64,000 nt of DNA from Alkalicoccus halolimnae (GTDB taxonomy: Bacteria > Bacillota > Bacilli > Bacillales > Salisediminibacteriaceae). The stretch covers positions 496,001-560,000 of the forward strand of contig NZ_CP144914.1 of assembly GCF_008014775.2 (NCBI RefSeq). Reading direction: 5' to 3'. The notes under the pieces are model-generated. The model saw only the letters and a list, made by a program, of their open reading frames with translations, did no database searches and was not told the DNA's origin. Numbering within the stretch: the first letter of the stretch is position 1; the number at the start of each line of letters is the position of its first letter. Below are positions 8,953 through 17,742 of this stretch, one piece after another. Both the position numbers and the translations under genes were made by a program.

Positions 8953-8976
8953 AATTGTACAATTAATTGTACAATT
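8953..8976 (+). promoter_or_regulatory. Perfect 24-bp palindrome, operator of yefM-yoeB
   Basis: AATTGTACAATT followed by its exact mirror AATTGTACAATT forms a perfect 24-bp inverted repeat. It contains two TTGTACAA boxes centred 12 bp apart, 20 bp ahead of the antitoxin start. The TGTACA core is the motif known for YefM binding in E. coli yefM-yoeB, so autoregulation by the antitoxin-toxin complex is the likely function. Confidence 0.8.
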
Positions 8977-8995
8977 ATAAAAAGGGGTGATAATG

Positions 8996-9244
8996 ATGAC
9001 CGTCATGAATTATTCTAATGCGCGAAAAAACTTTAAAGAATTAATCGATAAAGTTAACGACGACCACGAAGCTGTTACTATCACGACCAGAGAACGAAAC
9101 GCTGTCCTTATTTCAGAAGACGAATACAATCAATATCTTGAAACCATCTATCTTTTAAACAATCCTAGTAACGCCAGGCATCTATCGGACTCCATCAATC
9201 AATTAAAGCAGGATGAAACCACAACTGTGGATATCGATGAGTAA
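8996..9244 (+). CDS. yefM: Antitoxin, Phd/YefM family
   Basis: An 82-residue antitoxin with the N-terminal DNA-binding fold of Phd/YefM: NYSNARKNFKELIDKVNDDH, AVTITTRERNAVLISEDEYN. The acidic C-terminal tail (QDETTTVDIDE) would wrap the toxin. AAAGGGG lies 8 bases upstream of ATG 8996; ATG 8993 is an equally possible start. The toxin gene overlaps its last 8 bases, the usual coupling for this operon type. The 24-bp palindrome directly upstream fits autoregulation. Confidence 0.93.
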   Translation: MTVMNYSNARKNFKELIDKVNDDHEAVTITTRERNAVLISEDEYNQYLETIYLLNNPSNARHLSDSINQLKQDETTTVDIDE

Positions 9245-9503
9245 GTTGAGTGTCTTGTTTACCCATAATGCGTTTCAGGATTATCAGTATTGGCAGACTA
9301 AAGACATAAAAATGCTCAAACGGATTAATCAACTGATAAAAAGCATTGAACGGGATGGTGCGGCAGACGGTATTGGGAAACCAGAGAAATTAAAAGGGAA
9401 TTTAGCTGGTTTTTACAGTCGTCGTATTGATATCGAACATCGGCTGGTGTATACCGTGGATGAGCAGCAAATTAGTATTATCGCCTGTAGATACCATTAT
9501 TAA
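9237..9503 (+). CDS. yoeB: Toxin YoeB, ribosome-dependent mRNA endonuclease
   Basis: The 88-residue product belongs to the Txe/YoeB RelE-like family, which cuts mRNA on the ribosome. GKPEKLKG supplies the catalytic glutamate (E50), YSRRIDIEHRLVY the arginine (R63) and the end ACRYHY the histidine (H87), all in their expected places, so the toxin looks intact. ATG 9237 overlaps the antitoxin gene by 8 bases. Immediately downstream lies a UspA 3' remnant, so the cassette probably landed in or beside a duplicated uspA. Confidence 0.94.
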   Translation: MSKLSVLFTHNAFQDYQYWQTKDIKMLKRINQLIKSIERDGAADGIGKPEKLKGNLAGFYSRRIDIEHRLVYTVDEQQISIIACRYHY

Positions 9504-9515
9504 ATCAAACTCGCA

Positions 9516-9611
9516 GAACAATTTTTCATAGGAAGTGCAGCGCAGCATATTACCCGGTACGCGGCCTGCGGCGTGCTGAGCGTACGCACAGAAATAGGAG
9601 ATGAATCATAA
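9516..9611 (+). pseudogene. 3' remnant of a uspA paralogue
   Basis: The 32-codon frame EQFFIGSAAQHITRYAACGV continues with LSVRTEIGDES and stop. It is a near copy of the C-terminus of the intact UspA at 9938-10390 (KFLIGSVSQHITRHAACDVL). Homology starts 12 bases after yoeB stops, and the same terminator type follows both copies. The rest of the paralogue is absent. Confidence 0.8.
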
Positions 9612-9623
9612 TAGACGAAAAAA

Positions 9624-9662
9624 GGGGCTTTCCCGTCTATACTGTCGGCGGAAAAGCCTTTT
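9624..9662 (+). terminator. Terminator of the GTCGATA family, copy T2
   Basis: GGGGCTTTCC and GGAAAAGCC flank GTCTATACTGTCGGC, followed by TTTT. It sits after the uspA remnant exactly as copy T3 sits after intact uspA. Confidence 0.7.
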
Positions 9663-9937
9663 CATGATGGTAAACTGAACTTATTATCTGCACTGCTTGA
9701 AGAAAGGCCGTGAGAAGCGCTGTGATTTTTTCATAGAAAGGAAAAATGCAGACCGTGTGGGATAAAAAAGCAGATTTTTCGATATGACGGATGATATCTG
9801 TTTTCTCTTTTTAGAATTGTAAATTGTTGAGCTGCCTCTATGTGGTTTCCAAAAGTAAAACATGAGGTAATGGATAGTGTAAGGTATTTTAAACTACTAT
9901 TTGAAACGTAATCTGCACTTCCGAGGAGGAGATTCGT
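9663..9937. other. Leader region of uspA
   Basis: No gene. It ends in GAGGAGG ahead of uspA. No unambiguous promoter was picked out. Confidence 0.35.
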
Positions 9938-10390
9938 ATGACAGTTCGTTATAACACGATTCTTGTTGCGGTGGACGGATCGGACGAATCGAAACGAGCG
10001 TTGCGAAAAGCCATGGTATTGGCAAAAGACCACGGGGCAAAGCTGCTTTTAGCTCACATCATCGAGACGCTTACAACTGCGGCTCCAGGGCCCGGCAGCC
10101 AGGCTGTTTTTCCCGAAGTTGACGAGAAAGCCATCAACATGTTGAAGGAGTATAAGGAACTTGCTGAAAAGGAAGGAGTCACAGACGTTAAGGAGATTCT
10201 CGACTACGGTTCCCCGAAAGTGAAAATTGCAAAAGATGTGGCTAAAAAGTATCACGTAAATTTAATTGTAACCGGAGCTGCCGGTTTAAACGCTGTGGAA
10301 AAATTTCTCATAGGAAGTGTATCGCAGCATATTACCCGGCACGCCGCATGTGACGTGCTGGTCGTACGTTCGGAAACGGAAGATAAATAA
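9938..10390 (+). CDS. Universal stress protein, UspA family
   Basis: A cytoplasmic nucleotide-binding alpha/beta protein of 150 residues, standard for single-domain Usp. The N-terminal strand TILVAVDGSDESKRAL and the ATP-loop pattern G-x2-G-x9-G-S (GAAGLNAVEKFLIGS) are both present, placing it in the ATP-binding UspA subgroup. Such proteins aid survival under stress and stasis. AGGAGGAG lies 5-7 bases before ATG. It is monocistronic, with a terminator 15 bases downstream, and a truncated paralogue lies 330 bp upstream. Confidence 0.93.
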   Translation: MTVRYNTILVAVDGSDESKRALRKAMVLAKDHGAKLLLAHIIETLTTAAPGPGSQAVFPEVDEKAINMLKEYKELAEKEGVTDVKEILDYGSPKVKIAKDVAKKYHVNLIVTGAAGLNAVEKFLIGSVSQHITRHAACDVLVVRSETEDK

Positions 10391-10405
10391 CCATACACGA
10401 AAAAG

Positions 10406-10443
10406 GGGCTCTCCTGTCGATACTATCGGCGGGAGAGCCCTTT
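10406..10443 (+). terminator. Terminator of the GTCGATA family, copy T3
   Basis: GGGCTCTCC...GGAGAGCCC with an inner TCGATA/TATCGG pairing, then TTTAATGATTTTTTT. It terminates uspA. Confidence 0.8.
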
Positions 10444-10827
10444 AATGATTTTTTTATTACTTTTTTGAATAAAATCAGCTTTCGCTGCATAACACTTCGT
10501 TTTAAAAAAGGCTGCCGCCTTTCGTGCGGGTTTTTCTGGAATTTCTCTCCTTTGATGTATAGGAATTTACAGGTGAAAAATAAACAATCTAAAATAAAAA
10601 GCTATTTAGCGAAAAAACTACAGATCGAATTGAGCAGGTTTATTAAGTTTTGTATTTGTTCTGTAGCAGGGTGTGAAAACTAAGAGGTGGCCGACAGCGA
10701 TAATACAATCGACTCGAAAGTTCCTCATTGTTTCTTTGATGCCCAAGGGGATTGTAATCAGTCTTTGGTTAATTCACCAATGTCTTCACCTGCAGCTCAC
10801 ATAACTTGATTATACATGTGAAATTAA
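10444..10827. other. Gene-free stretch between uspA and tkt
   Basis: A 72-codon frame at 10465-10683 has no ribosome site and no recognisable motif, so I do not call it a gene. No other feature is seen. Confidence 0.35.
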
Positions 10828-10872
10828 AACACCCTCCCTGCAAACGAAGAACGTTGAAACAGGGAGGGTGTT
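10828..10872. terminator. Hairpin, probable bidirectional terminator
   Basis: AACACCCTCCCTG at 10828-10840 pairs perfectly with CAGGGAGGGTGTT at 10860-10872, with A-rich and T-rich flanks on the two sides. It could end leftward transcription from tkt and rightward readthrough. Confidence 0.75.
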
Positions 10873-11077
10873 GGTTTTGAATACGTGATCCGGATGAGAG
10901 GGCGGAGGCCGTTATATTTTGTGAATCGGGTTAGTGCAGACGGAACAGGGCTGGAATCTTCCAGTCAGACCAGCGTCAGCGGCCACTTGCTCGTTGTTTT
11001 CATGCCCGCCGATAACCTCGGGAGGATTCCCGATTTTGTTTTCCTTCTTTATTTCACCATAAAAGCACCCGTTTATT

Positions 11078-13096
11078 TCAGGGCTGGATTAACTTCTTCA
11101 CTTTGGATACGACATGATCCTTGTTAAATCCGTACTCATGCAGCACTTCGTTCATGGCCCCTGAGGCACCGAATCTGTTAATGGTAAGCAAGTCTCCCAG
11201 CTCACCAGTATACCTTTCCCAGCCAAGGGAGGAGCCCATTTCAATGGCCAATCGTGCTTTTACATGAGAAGGGAGGACAGATTCTTTATACTCGTGCGAT
11301 TGCGCTTCGAACAAATTCCATGAAGGAAAGCTGATAACAGAGACCGGAATGTTTTCTTTGGCCAATTCATTTTGGGCCTCCACAGCCAACTGTACTTCTG
11401 ACCCCGTGGCTAACAGGAGAGCCATCGGTTCTTCTAAAACTGGCGCGGATACCACGTAGGCGCCTTTTTTTACGCCTTCCCTTGCTTTCTCTTTGGATCC
11501 GGGGATAGTTTGGAGATTCTGTCGTGACAGAATCAAGGCAGTAGGTGTCGCTGTGGATGTCATGGCCACCTGCCAGGCTGCCGCCGTTTCATTTCCATCT
11601 GCAGGACGAATGACATTCACGTTCGGCATAGCTCTTATGGCCGCCAGCTGCTCGACAGGTTGATGCGTCGGCCCGTCTTCACCAACTGCAACACTGTCGT
11701 GGGTAAATACATAGGTCACAGGTAAGTTCATCAGGGCCGCCAGTCTAATGGCCGGGCGGAGATAATCAGAGAAAACAAAGAATGTACCTGCGAATGCTTT
11801 TATGCCGCCATGAAGGGTCATACCGTTTAATGCGGCCCCCATAGCAAACTCCCGGACACCAAACCAGATGTTACGACCGGCATAGTCGGAAGAGGTGAAG
11901 TCTCCAGCATTTTGAATTGTTGTTTTGTTGGATCCTGCCAAATCTGCAGAACCTCCGAAAAAATGCGGCACCGCTTTCGCGATGGCATTGATGGCTTCCC
12001 CTGAAGAGGCCCTCGATGCTGGATTTGTGCCTGTATCATAGGATGGCAGTTGATCCGCCCATTTTTCAGGCAGGGTGTTGTTGATGGCATCGGTAAACTG
12101 TTTGGCTGAATCAGGGTATTTCTCCTGATAGCTGGAAACCATTTGCTGCCACTGGACTTCTTTTTTCTTTCCTGCTTCCATAACTTCTGACTCAAAGTGT
12201 TCGTAGACTTCTGCTGGCACGAAGAAATCCTCTTCAAAAGGCCAGTCATAGGCGGCCTTTGTCAGTTTGACTTCTTCTTCTCCCAGGGGAGCCCCATGTG
12301 CAGCAGAAGATCCTGAGCGGTTTGGTGATCCGAAGCCTATCGTTGTTTTCACTTCAATCATTGTTGGCTGCTGGTGATTACTTTTGGCCTGTTCAATGGC
12401 CATATCGATGTCAGTGAGATCGTTCCCGTCTTCCACCCGAATGACCTGCCAGCCGTAAGATTCAAAACGGCCGGCCACATTTTCGGAAAAAGACCGGTCC
12501 AGATCACCGTCAAGGGAGATGTCGTTTGAGTCATATAAAACAATAAGACGACCGAGCTTCAGATGACCTGCCAAAGAGGCGGCTTCAGAAGCAACGCCTT
12601 CCATTAAATCCCCGTCACCGCAAATACTGTAAGTGTAGTGATCAACGAGATTGAAATCCGGTTTATTGAAGGTTGCTGCCAGGTGGCGTTCTGCCATTGC
12701 CATTCCGACGGCCATGGCGATGCCTTGTCCGAGCGGGCCAGTCGTTGCTTCCACACCTGGAGTATGCCCGTATTCCGGATGACCGGGGGTTTTACTGCCC
12801 CATTGGCGGAACTGTTTCAGGTCATCTTTCGTCAAGGCGTATCCGGAAAGATGCAGCAGGCTGTAAAGCAGCATCGAACCATGCCCGGCAGACAGGATAA
12901 ACCGGTCCCTGTTGAACCAGCCGGGATTCGCCGGATGATGATTCATATGCTTTGTCCAGAGCAGATAAGCCATCGGAGCCGCCCCCATGGGAAGGCCGGG
13001 ATGACCGGAATTTGCTTTTTCTACGGCATCGATGGACAGGGTGCGAATTGTATTGATGGACAGCTGATCGATTTTTCTATTTAATTCGGTCTGCAT
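11078..13096 (-). CDS. tkt: Transketolase
   Basis: A ThDP-dependent enzyme moving two-carbon ketol units in the pentose phosphate pathway. Its 672 residues are full length. The first domain shows [15 protein letters not shown], the second the ThDP motif [19 protein letters not shown]...[10 protein letters not shown], and the pyrimidine domain [16 protein letters not shown]. It is the last gene of the mannitol-type operon, 145 bases after mtlA with a strong hairpin between. This suggests extra transketolase capacity for the sugar phosphates produced by the pathway; a housekeeping tkt probably exists elsewhere. AAGGTGG precedes ATG. Confidence 0.96.
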   Translation of the reverse strand: MQTELNRKIDQLSINTIRTLSIDAVEKANSGHPGLPMGAAPMAYLLWTKHMNHHPANPGWFNRDRFILSAGHGSMLLYSLLHLSGYALTKDDLKQFRQWGSKTPGHPEYGHTPGVEATTGPLGQGIAMAVGMAMAERHLAATFNKPDFNLVDHYTYSICGDGDLMEGVASEAASLAGHLKLGRLIVLYDSNDISLDGDLDRSFSENVAGRFESYGWQVIRVEDGNDLTDIDMAIEQAKSNHQQPTMIEVKTTIGFGSPNRSGSSAAHGAPLGEEEVKLTKAAYDWPFEEDFFVPAEVYEHFESEVMEAGKKKEVQWQQMVSSYQEKYPDSAKQFTDAINNTLPEKWADQLPSYDTGTNPASRASSGEAINAIAKAVPHFFGGSADLAGSNKTTIQNAGDFTSSDYAGRNIWFGVREFAMGAALNGMTLHGGIKAFAGTFFVFSDYLRPAIRLAALMNLPVTYVFTHDSVAVGEDGPTHQPVEQLAAIRAMPNVNVIRPADGNETAAAWQVAMTSTATPTALILSRQNLQTIPGSKEKAREGVKKGAYVVSAPVLEEPMALLLATGSEVQLAVEAQNELAKENIPVSVISFPSWNLFEAQSHEYKESVLPSHVKARLAIEMGSSLGWERYTGELGDLLTINRFGASGAMNEVLHEYGFNKDHVVSKVKKLIQP

Positions 13097-13167
13097 TTTA
13101 CCACTCCACCTTATGAATTATCTTCGTACCACGACAGGAGTTTATGTTTTCCTTATTTACTTTGATA

Positions 13168-13215
13168 GAACAAACGATAAAAGGGGTCATACATATTCCC
13201 TTTTATCGTTTGTTC
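13168..13215. repeat. Perfect 18-bp inverted repeat between mtlA and tkt
   Basis: GAACAAACGATAAAAGGG at 13168-13185 is the exact reverse complement of 13198-13215, with a 12-base loop. No T-tract follows on the transcribed (minus) strand, so it is not a standard terminator. It may stabilise or process the operon mRNA, or attenuate tkt expression. Confidence 0.85.
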
Positions 13216-13241
13216 CGACGTTTCTTCCAAAGGCGTGTGAA

Positions 13242-14684
13242 TTATTTTTCTTTCAATTTTTCAATGAGATCGTCCAGTTTAGGATCGCCGATATAGTTCT
13301 CGATCGTAATGATTTCCTTATCTTCGAATGTCAGTCTCGCTCTATCCAGCAAATTTTTGTGAACAACGATAATATCTGAATCTGTCGGCACATCTTCAAT
13401 TCTGAAGTGCTTCACTTCAATATCATTAATGTTTTCTTTTTTGAGTTTTTTCCTGAATGTTGTTGCTCCTAATGCGCTGCTTCCCGCACCGGCATCGCAG
13501 GCAAAAGAAATTTTATTGACTGTTTTTACGTCTTTTTCTTCAGAAGGGGCAAAAGCCTGTTTTCCTTCGGCCTTCATAGCTTTGGATTTTTTCATGGACT
13601 CCGTTAAGTTATCCTTTTCCTGATCTTCAGGTCCTTTTGTGAATTTCAATATCAAAGAAGTGACAACGAACGAGACAATTGTCGCGATGACAACACCTGA
13701 TATGATACCTACGAAATTCCCGGGAGGGGTCAGTCCAAGATAAGCGAAGATAGAACCTGGACTTGGTCCGGCAACAAGGCCTGCATCAAAGAACTGGAAT
13801 GTTGCGATACCGGACATTGCCCCTGCGATCATACCAAGGAGGGTCAATGGTCTCATCAGTACATACGGGAAGTACAGTTCATGGATACCGCCAAAGAAAT
13901 GAATGATAATGGCACCAGGTGCAGTTCGTCGTGCTGTTTTGGTGCCAAAGAAAGTAAATGCCAGCAGGAGTCCCAAGCCAGGTCCAGGGTTCGATGCTAC
14001 GGTGAAGTAAATGGATTGACCCAGATCCGCACTCTGCTGAAAGCCGAGTGGATAATAGATCCCCTGGTCAATCACGTTATTTAGGAACAATACTTTTGCC
14101 GGTTCATTTAATAATGACAAAAGTGGTAAATAACCTGTCTCTACCAATGCTTCAATCGCAACAGTCAAACCGTTGTTTGCGCTTTCAATAACCGGTCCGA
14201 TGATTGTGTAGGAGAGAATCATCAGGAAGAAACCGATAATGCCGAGGGAGAAATTGTTTACAAGCATTTCAAACCCGGCACGTACTTTGTCTTCAATGAG
14301 CCGGTCAAATTGTTTGATAATCAAGCCGCCCAGCGGTCCGACGATCATTGCCCCAAGGAACATGGGGATATCGGCACCGATGATTAATCCCATCGCACCA
14401 ATGGAACCCATAACCGCACCGCGTTGTCCGCCAACCAGCCGGCCGCCGGTATAAGCAAGAAGGAGGGGCAGGAGGTACGTGATCGTTGGGTCAACCATTG
14501 CTGCTAAATCTTCGTTCGGCATCCAGCCAGTCTCAATAAATAAAGCTGTCAGAATACCCCATGCAATAAATGCACCAATGTTCGGGATTACCATATTGGT
14601 CAAAAAGCCGCCCATAGCTTGAATCTTCGCACGTACTGAAGACTTTGGTGCATTGGTTTCTTCCATGCCAATTTGATCATTCAT
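13242..14684 (-). CDS. mtlA: PTS mannitol-type transporter, EIICB
   Basis: The membrane permease and phosphocarrier subunit: EIIC (about residues 15-340, many hydrophobic helices, MtlA signatures GIHELYFPYVLM and SNPGPGLG) followed by EIIB with the phospho-cysteine in FACDAGAGSSALGA at about C396. There is no EIIA domain on the chain; it is supplied by the upstream gene. ATG 14684 lies 8 bases after AGAGGTGG, better than GTG 14696. Substrate identity is inferred from MtlA similarity and from mtlD in the operon; another hexitol remains possible given the unusual partner enzymes. Confidence 0.92.
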   Translation of the reverse strand: MNDQIGMEETNAPKSSVRAKIQAMGGFLTNMVIPNIGAFIAWGILTALFIETGWMPNEDLAAMVDPTITYLLPLLLAYTGGRLVGGQRGAVMGSIGAMGLIIGADIPMFLGAMIVGPLGGLIIKQFDRLIEDKVRAGFEMLVNNFSLGIIGFFLMILSYTIIGPVIESANNGLTVAIEALVETGYLPLLSLLNEPAKVLFLNNVIDQGIYYPLGFQQSADLGQSIYFTVASNPGPGLGLLLAFTFFGTKTARRTAPGAIIIHFFGGIHELYFPYVLMRPLTLLGMIAGAMSGIATFQFFDAGLVAGPSPGSIFAYLGLTPPGNFVGIISGVVIATIVSFVVTSLILKFTKGPEDQEKDNLTESMKKSKAMKAEGKQAFAPSEEKDVKTVNKISFACDAGAGSSALGATTFRKKLKKENINDIEVKHFRIEDVPTDSDIIVVHKNLLDRARLTFEDKEIITIENYIGDPKLDDLIEKLKEK

Positions 14685-14766
14685 GGCATTTTCCACCTCT
14701 TTCTTTTAAATAGAATACAAAGACAACGTTTCGATTGCTTCGTTCCGGAAAACATCCATTTTTGAA

Positions 14767-15204
14767 CTATTCAATGCTTTTGATCACCCTGATAATTTCA
14801 TCCTTGCTTGATGCCTTCTCCAAACTGTTTTTAATATCATTATCTCCTAATATGGCGGCCAGATCTGCGATTAAATCCAGGTGTCCGTCACTGTCTGTAG
14901 CAGCCAGCGCGATGATAACGGTCACCGGCTTTTCCTCCGGGTACATAACGGGTTCTTCTAATTTCAGCAGTGATAGACCGTTCTGATTTACGCCTCCTTT
15001 GTTTTGAGCATGCGGCATCGCCACACCTGGTATAATGACGATATAAGAACCGAATTCATGAACGTTGCTAATCATATCCTGTACATAACTATCGTTGATT
15101 TTCCCTTGGTTTAATAAGGGTTCAGCAGCAGTACGGATGGATTCTTCCCATGACGAAACGGAATTCTTCAGCTGGATCGTTTCTTCTAAATATTCGCTTA
15201 ACAT
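14767..15204 (-). CDS. mtlF: PTS EIIA component, mannitol/ascorbate (EIIA-2) class
   Basis: A small cytoplasmic phosphocarrier of about 145 residues. The phosphorylated histidine is H65 in GVAMPHAQNKGGV; the following NGLSLLKL and VIIALAATDSDGHLDLIADL fit the EIIA-2 fold. The AMPHA...GLSL pattern is closer to the ascorbate (UlaC) branch than to classical MtlF, so the gene symbol is positional. ATG 15204 is placed 10 bases after AAAGGGG; a TTG at 15213 would crowd that site. It starts 19 bases after mtlD and is followed by mtlA after 82 bases. Confidence 0.85.
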   Translation of the reverse strand: MLSEYLEETIQLKNSVSSWEESIRTAAEPLLNQGKINDSYVQDMISNVHEFGSYIVIIPGVAMPHAQNKGGVNQNGLSLLKLEEPVMYPEEKPVTVIIALAATDSDGHLDLIADLAAILGDNDIKNSLEKASSKDEIIRVIKSIE

Positions 15205-15223
15205 GACTTTCAAGCCCCTTTCT

Positions 15224-16408
15224 TTATGACGGTAATACGGGAGACGTCTCGTTGTTTTTATGATCCTTTAAATCATGGTAATGATCGATAATGACTGCTT
15301 TCATACTGTGATCCTCGATCCTGGAAAATTGAATAATCGCTGCCTCAATCCCTTTTTCCCTAATGAAGTTCTGCAAAGTGACGGCTTCCTCATCTTCAGG
15401 GTTATCAAAGTGGTATCCCGCAGCAATGGCATAGGCCAAATGAGTGATCGGTAATCCGAGACTGTGCAGTTCTCGAGCCGGTTTGACCAAACGCTCGTCG
15501 TGACCCAGTTTTCGAATGGGAGCTCTTCCTACCCTGGATATATCATCACTGATATTTTTGTTTTTGAACCGCTTTAAGGTTTTATTGATATAGGCATCCA
15601 TGTCTTCCCGCCTGACATCAAATTTTGTAATGAAGTACTGGGCTGTTTCATTCATCGTGCTTTTAATAAATTGTTCAATTTCGGGCTTATCCAAAGCGCT
15701 TTGAATGGTTGATTCATTAAAAAGGTTCGCAATATAGGCGGTGGCTGCATGAGCCATGTTCACAGAATAGAGCTTTCTTTCGATGAAGGGCTTCAGGTCA
15801 TCAACGTAGGCTGCCCCTTGAATGGATGGCAGTTCATGATTTTTTATTTCCGTATGATTGATAACCCATTCGAAGATAGGTTCGACTAAAGCTGTTTCCT
15901 CCTCTTCTGCCTCTTTAGTAAGAGCCAGGCGGTCAACCGAAGCGTTTGGAAATCCGGTACATGCCAGAATATCCTGCATCTCTTTGAATGATACGAGCTT
16001 TCCGATTTCTGCTTTTAAGGTTGATGAAGCATTGATGGCATTTTCATTGGCAATGATATCGAGCTTCTTCTGATTCCACTTGAGCCGCTTCAACAGCCCT
16101 TTGGAAATAACATCGGCAATTCTGGGAAGATTGTCGATCCCGACAGAAGTTGTGATGATGTCTGCCTGTTCGATTTTGTCCATGACCTCTTTTTCCTGCG
16201 TTAAACTGTTCAATGCGGTAACGGGTGAAACCTCTTCAATGGTATGATGATCGTCGAGTATTTCAACATAATACCGGTTGCTGCGGTTGAAACGGTCAAT
16301 GGCATGCTGATTCACATCAACAAAACATACTTCGTAACCGGTTTTGTTGAGCAGGTAACCGATAAAGCCTTTGCCAATATTTCCTGCCCCAAAATGTAGT
16401 GCCTGCAT
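15224..16408 (-). CDS. mtlD: Mannitol-1-phosphate 5-dehydrogenase
   Basis: An NAD-dependent polyol phosphate dehydrogenase converting mannitol-1-phosphate to fructose-6-phosphate. The Rossmann motif HFGAGNIGKGFIG is at the N-terminus. NENAINASS and the catalytic-region segment ERKLYSVNMAHAATAYI follow. At 394 residues it is full length. AAAGGAGC lies 7 bases before ATG. It lies 66 bases after the SIS isomerase gene. Confidence 0.94.
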   Translation of the reverse strand: MQALHFGAGNIGKGFIGYLLNKTGYEVCFVDVNQHAIDRFNRSNRYYVEILDDHHTIEEVSPVTALNSLTQEKEVMDKIEQADIITTSVGIDNLPRIADVISKGLLKRLKWNQKKLDIIANENAINASSTLKAEIGKLVSFKEMQDILACTGFPNASVDRLALTKEAEEEETALVEPIFEWVINHTEIKNHELPSIQGAAYVDDLKPFIERKLYSVNMAHAATAYIANLFNESTIQSALDKPEIEQFIKSTMNETAQYFITKFDVRREDMDAYINKTLKRFKNKNISDDISRVGRAPIRKLGHDERLVKPARELHSLGLPITHLAYAIAAGYHFDNPEDEEAVTLQNFIREKGIEAAIIQFSRIEDHSMKAVIIDHYHDLKDHKNNETSPVLPS

Positions 16409-16474
16409 CGAATCTGCTCCTTTTCACTACCCTTATTAAATAGAGGGGATTTGATAGTCTTACAATACGACTGA

Positions 16475-17032
16475 CTACTCCAGATTCGCGTGATGCTCCC
16501 ATAAACTGTGCATATCAATGTCTTGTTCACGAACCAGCATGAGTGCCATTGAATCTCCCAAAAGCAGCAAAGTCTGTTCAAACAGACTTGTCATCGGTTG
16601 TACGGATGGTGTCTGATTCGGTAAGTTAAACTTCGTAGCGACGGGGATACGAACAAAATGATCGGAGTATTGCTTCATGGAACAATCCGGATTCGCTCCG
16701 ATATGAGCCACTCTTGCATTAAACTGTTTGGCTTTTTTGGCAATAATTAATGGAAATGCCGATTCCCCGCTGCCAGAGCCGACGATCAATAGATCTTTAT
16801 CGGTAATGGCGGGTTCTGTAATTTGACCGACCACATAAGTTTTAATCCCAAGGTGAGCGAGTCGTTTAGCCACTGATTGTAATGAAAGCAGTACCCTTCC
16901 AACCCCCACGAAAAATACTTTGTCCGCCTGCTTAATTTCAGCTAACAATTTCTCTACACTCTCATCATCGATTTGCTCCAGAGTATTGAAGATTTCTGCT
17001 CTGATCTCTTTTTGTACCTCACTGTAATTCAT
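16475..17032 (-). CDS. SIS-domain sugar phosphate isomerase, 6-phospho-3-hexuloisomerase-like
   Basis: A 185-residue single SIS domain, the size of 6-phospho-3-hexuloisomerase (PHI/HxlB) rather than the CBS-containing KdsD isomerases. FFVGVGRVLLSLQSVAKRL is the sugar-phosphate helix and LLIVGSGSGES (residues 85-91 GSGSGES) the serine-rich loop. PHI interconverts fructose-6-phosphate and 3-hexulose-6-phosphate. Here there is no hexulose-phosphate synthase, only a 3-epimerase whose stop overlaps this start (TAATG), so the two enzymes probably work on the same ketose phosphate. Substrate is unproven; arabinose-5-phosphate/ribulose-5-phosphate exchange is an alternative. Confidence 0.8.
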   Translation of the reverse strand: MNYSEVQKEIRAEIFNTLEQIDDESVEKLLAEIKQADKVFFVGVGRVLLSLQSVAKRLAHLGIKTYVVGQITEPAITDKDLLIVGSGSGESAFPLIIAKKAKQFNARVAHIGANPDCSMKQYSDHFVRIPVATKFNLPNQTPSVQPMTSLFEQTLLLLGDSMALMLVREQDIDMHSLWEHHANLE

Positions 17033-17742
17033 TATTTTAATGCCTCCCTTTTCGAAAGTCCCTCGGAAATTTTCTCTTCCATAATTATTTTATTTTCTCC
17101 CAGACTCCTTCCTTTAATGAACAAACTCGTGCTTCCTGCAACAAGGATATCGGCGCCTGCTCCCACTAGGTCCGGAATCGACTCCAAAGACACTCTGCCA
17201 TCGACCTCAATTCTTGTATTTAGTCCTTTTTCCTCGATGAGCTTCTTCAGATCGCTGATTTTCTGAACGGCATAAGGTATTTGTTTTTCGTTTTTGTCGG
17301 TTGCAAAACCAGGATTGATCAGCATTAATAAAACAGTATCGCACTGGGGGAGGATGTACTCCAGAGATGTAAGGGGGGTGGAGGGCGTTAATGCAACGCC
17401 AACTTTTGCCCCGCTGTTACGGATTAAGTTCACGTAACGATCCACATGGATACTTGTTTCCAAATGAAATGATATTTGTTCAACGCCAATATTAATCATT
17501 TCCTGAATTAAAAATTCATTATCATTTCCCATGAGGTGGACATCGAAATCGATATTCGTTATTTTTCGCAGCTGCTTCACCGTGTCGATACCTAATGGCA
17601 TGCTTGGACTGAATGAACCGTCGATGATGTCGATATGCAATGTATCGATACCTTCTTTTTCAATATCCCTCACACTTCTCTCTAAATTGAGTAAATCCGA
17701 ACTCATAATCGATGGGGCGATCGTGACATTCGTTTTTTGCAT
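17032..17742 (-). CDS. Ribulose/allulose-phosphate 3-epimerase family protein
   Basis: A TIM-barrel ketose-phosphate 3-epimerase of 236 residues. The four metal ligands are present: H36 and D38 (LHIDIIDG), H69 (DVHLM) and D181 (IEVDGRV). Differences from canonical Rpe are clear: DGSFSPSMPLG in place of DGxFVPN, SFHLET, and INPGFATDKNE where Rpe has VNPGFGGQ. These changes line the phosphate and substrate loop, so the substrate may be a ketohexose phosphate such as allulose-6-phosphate. ATG 17742 follows AAAGGAGG by 6 bases; an upstream in-frame start at 17793 has no ribosome site. First gene of the operon. Confidence 0.85.
   Translation of the reverse strand: MQKTNVTIAPSIMSSDLLNLERSVRDIEKEGIDTLHIDIIDGSFSPSMPLGIDTVKQLRKITNIDFDVHLMGNDNEFLIQEMINIGVEQISFHLETSIHVDRYVNLIRNSGAKVGVALTPSTPLTSLEYILPQCDTVLLMLINPGFATDKNEKQIPYAVQKISDLKKLIEEKGLNTRIEVDGRVSLESIPDLVGAGADILVAGSTSLFIKGRSLGENKIIMEEKISEGLSKREALK

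Noticed and set aside
10465..10683. 72-codon open frame after uspA
   Set aside because: No ribosome site, no recognisable motif, unusual composition; treated as chance.
10884..11077. Short minus-strand frame just downstream of tkt reading GNPPEVIGGHENNEQVAADA
   Set aside because: No start codon, no recognised family; it may be a gene scrap but cannot be supported.
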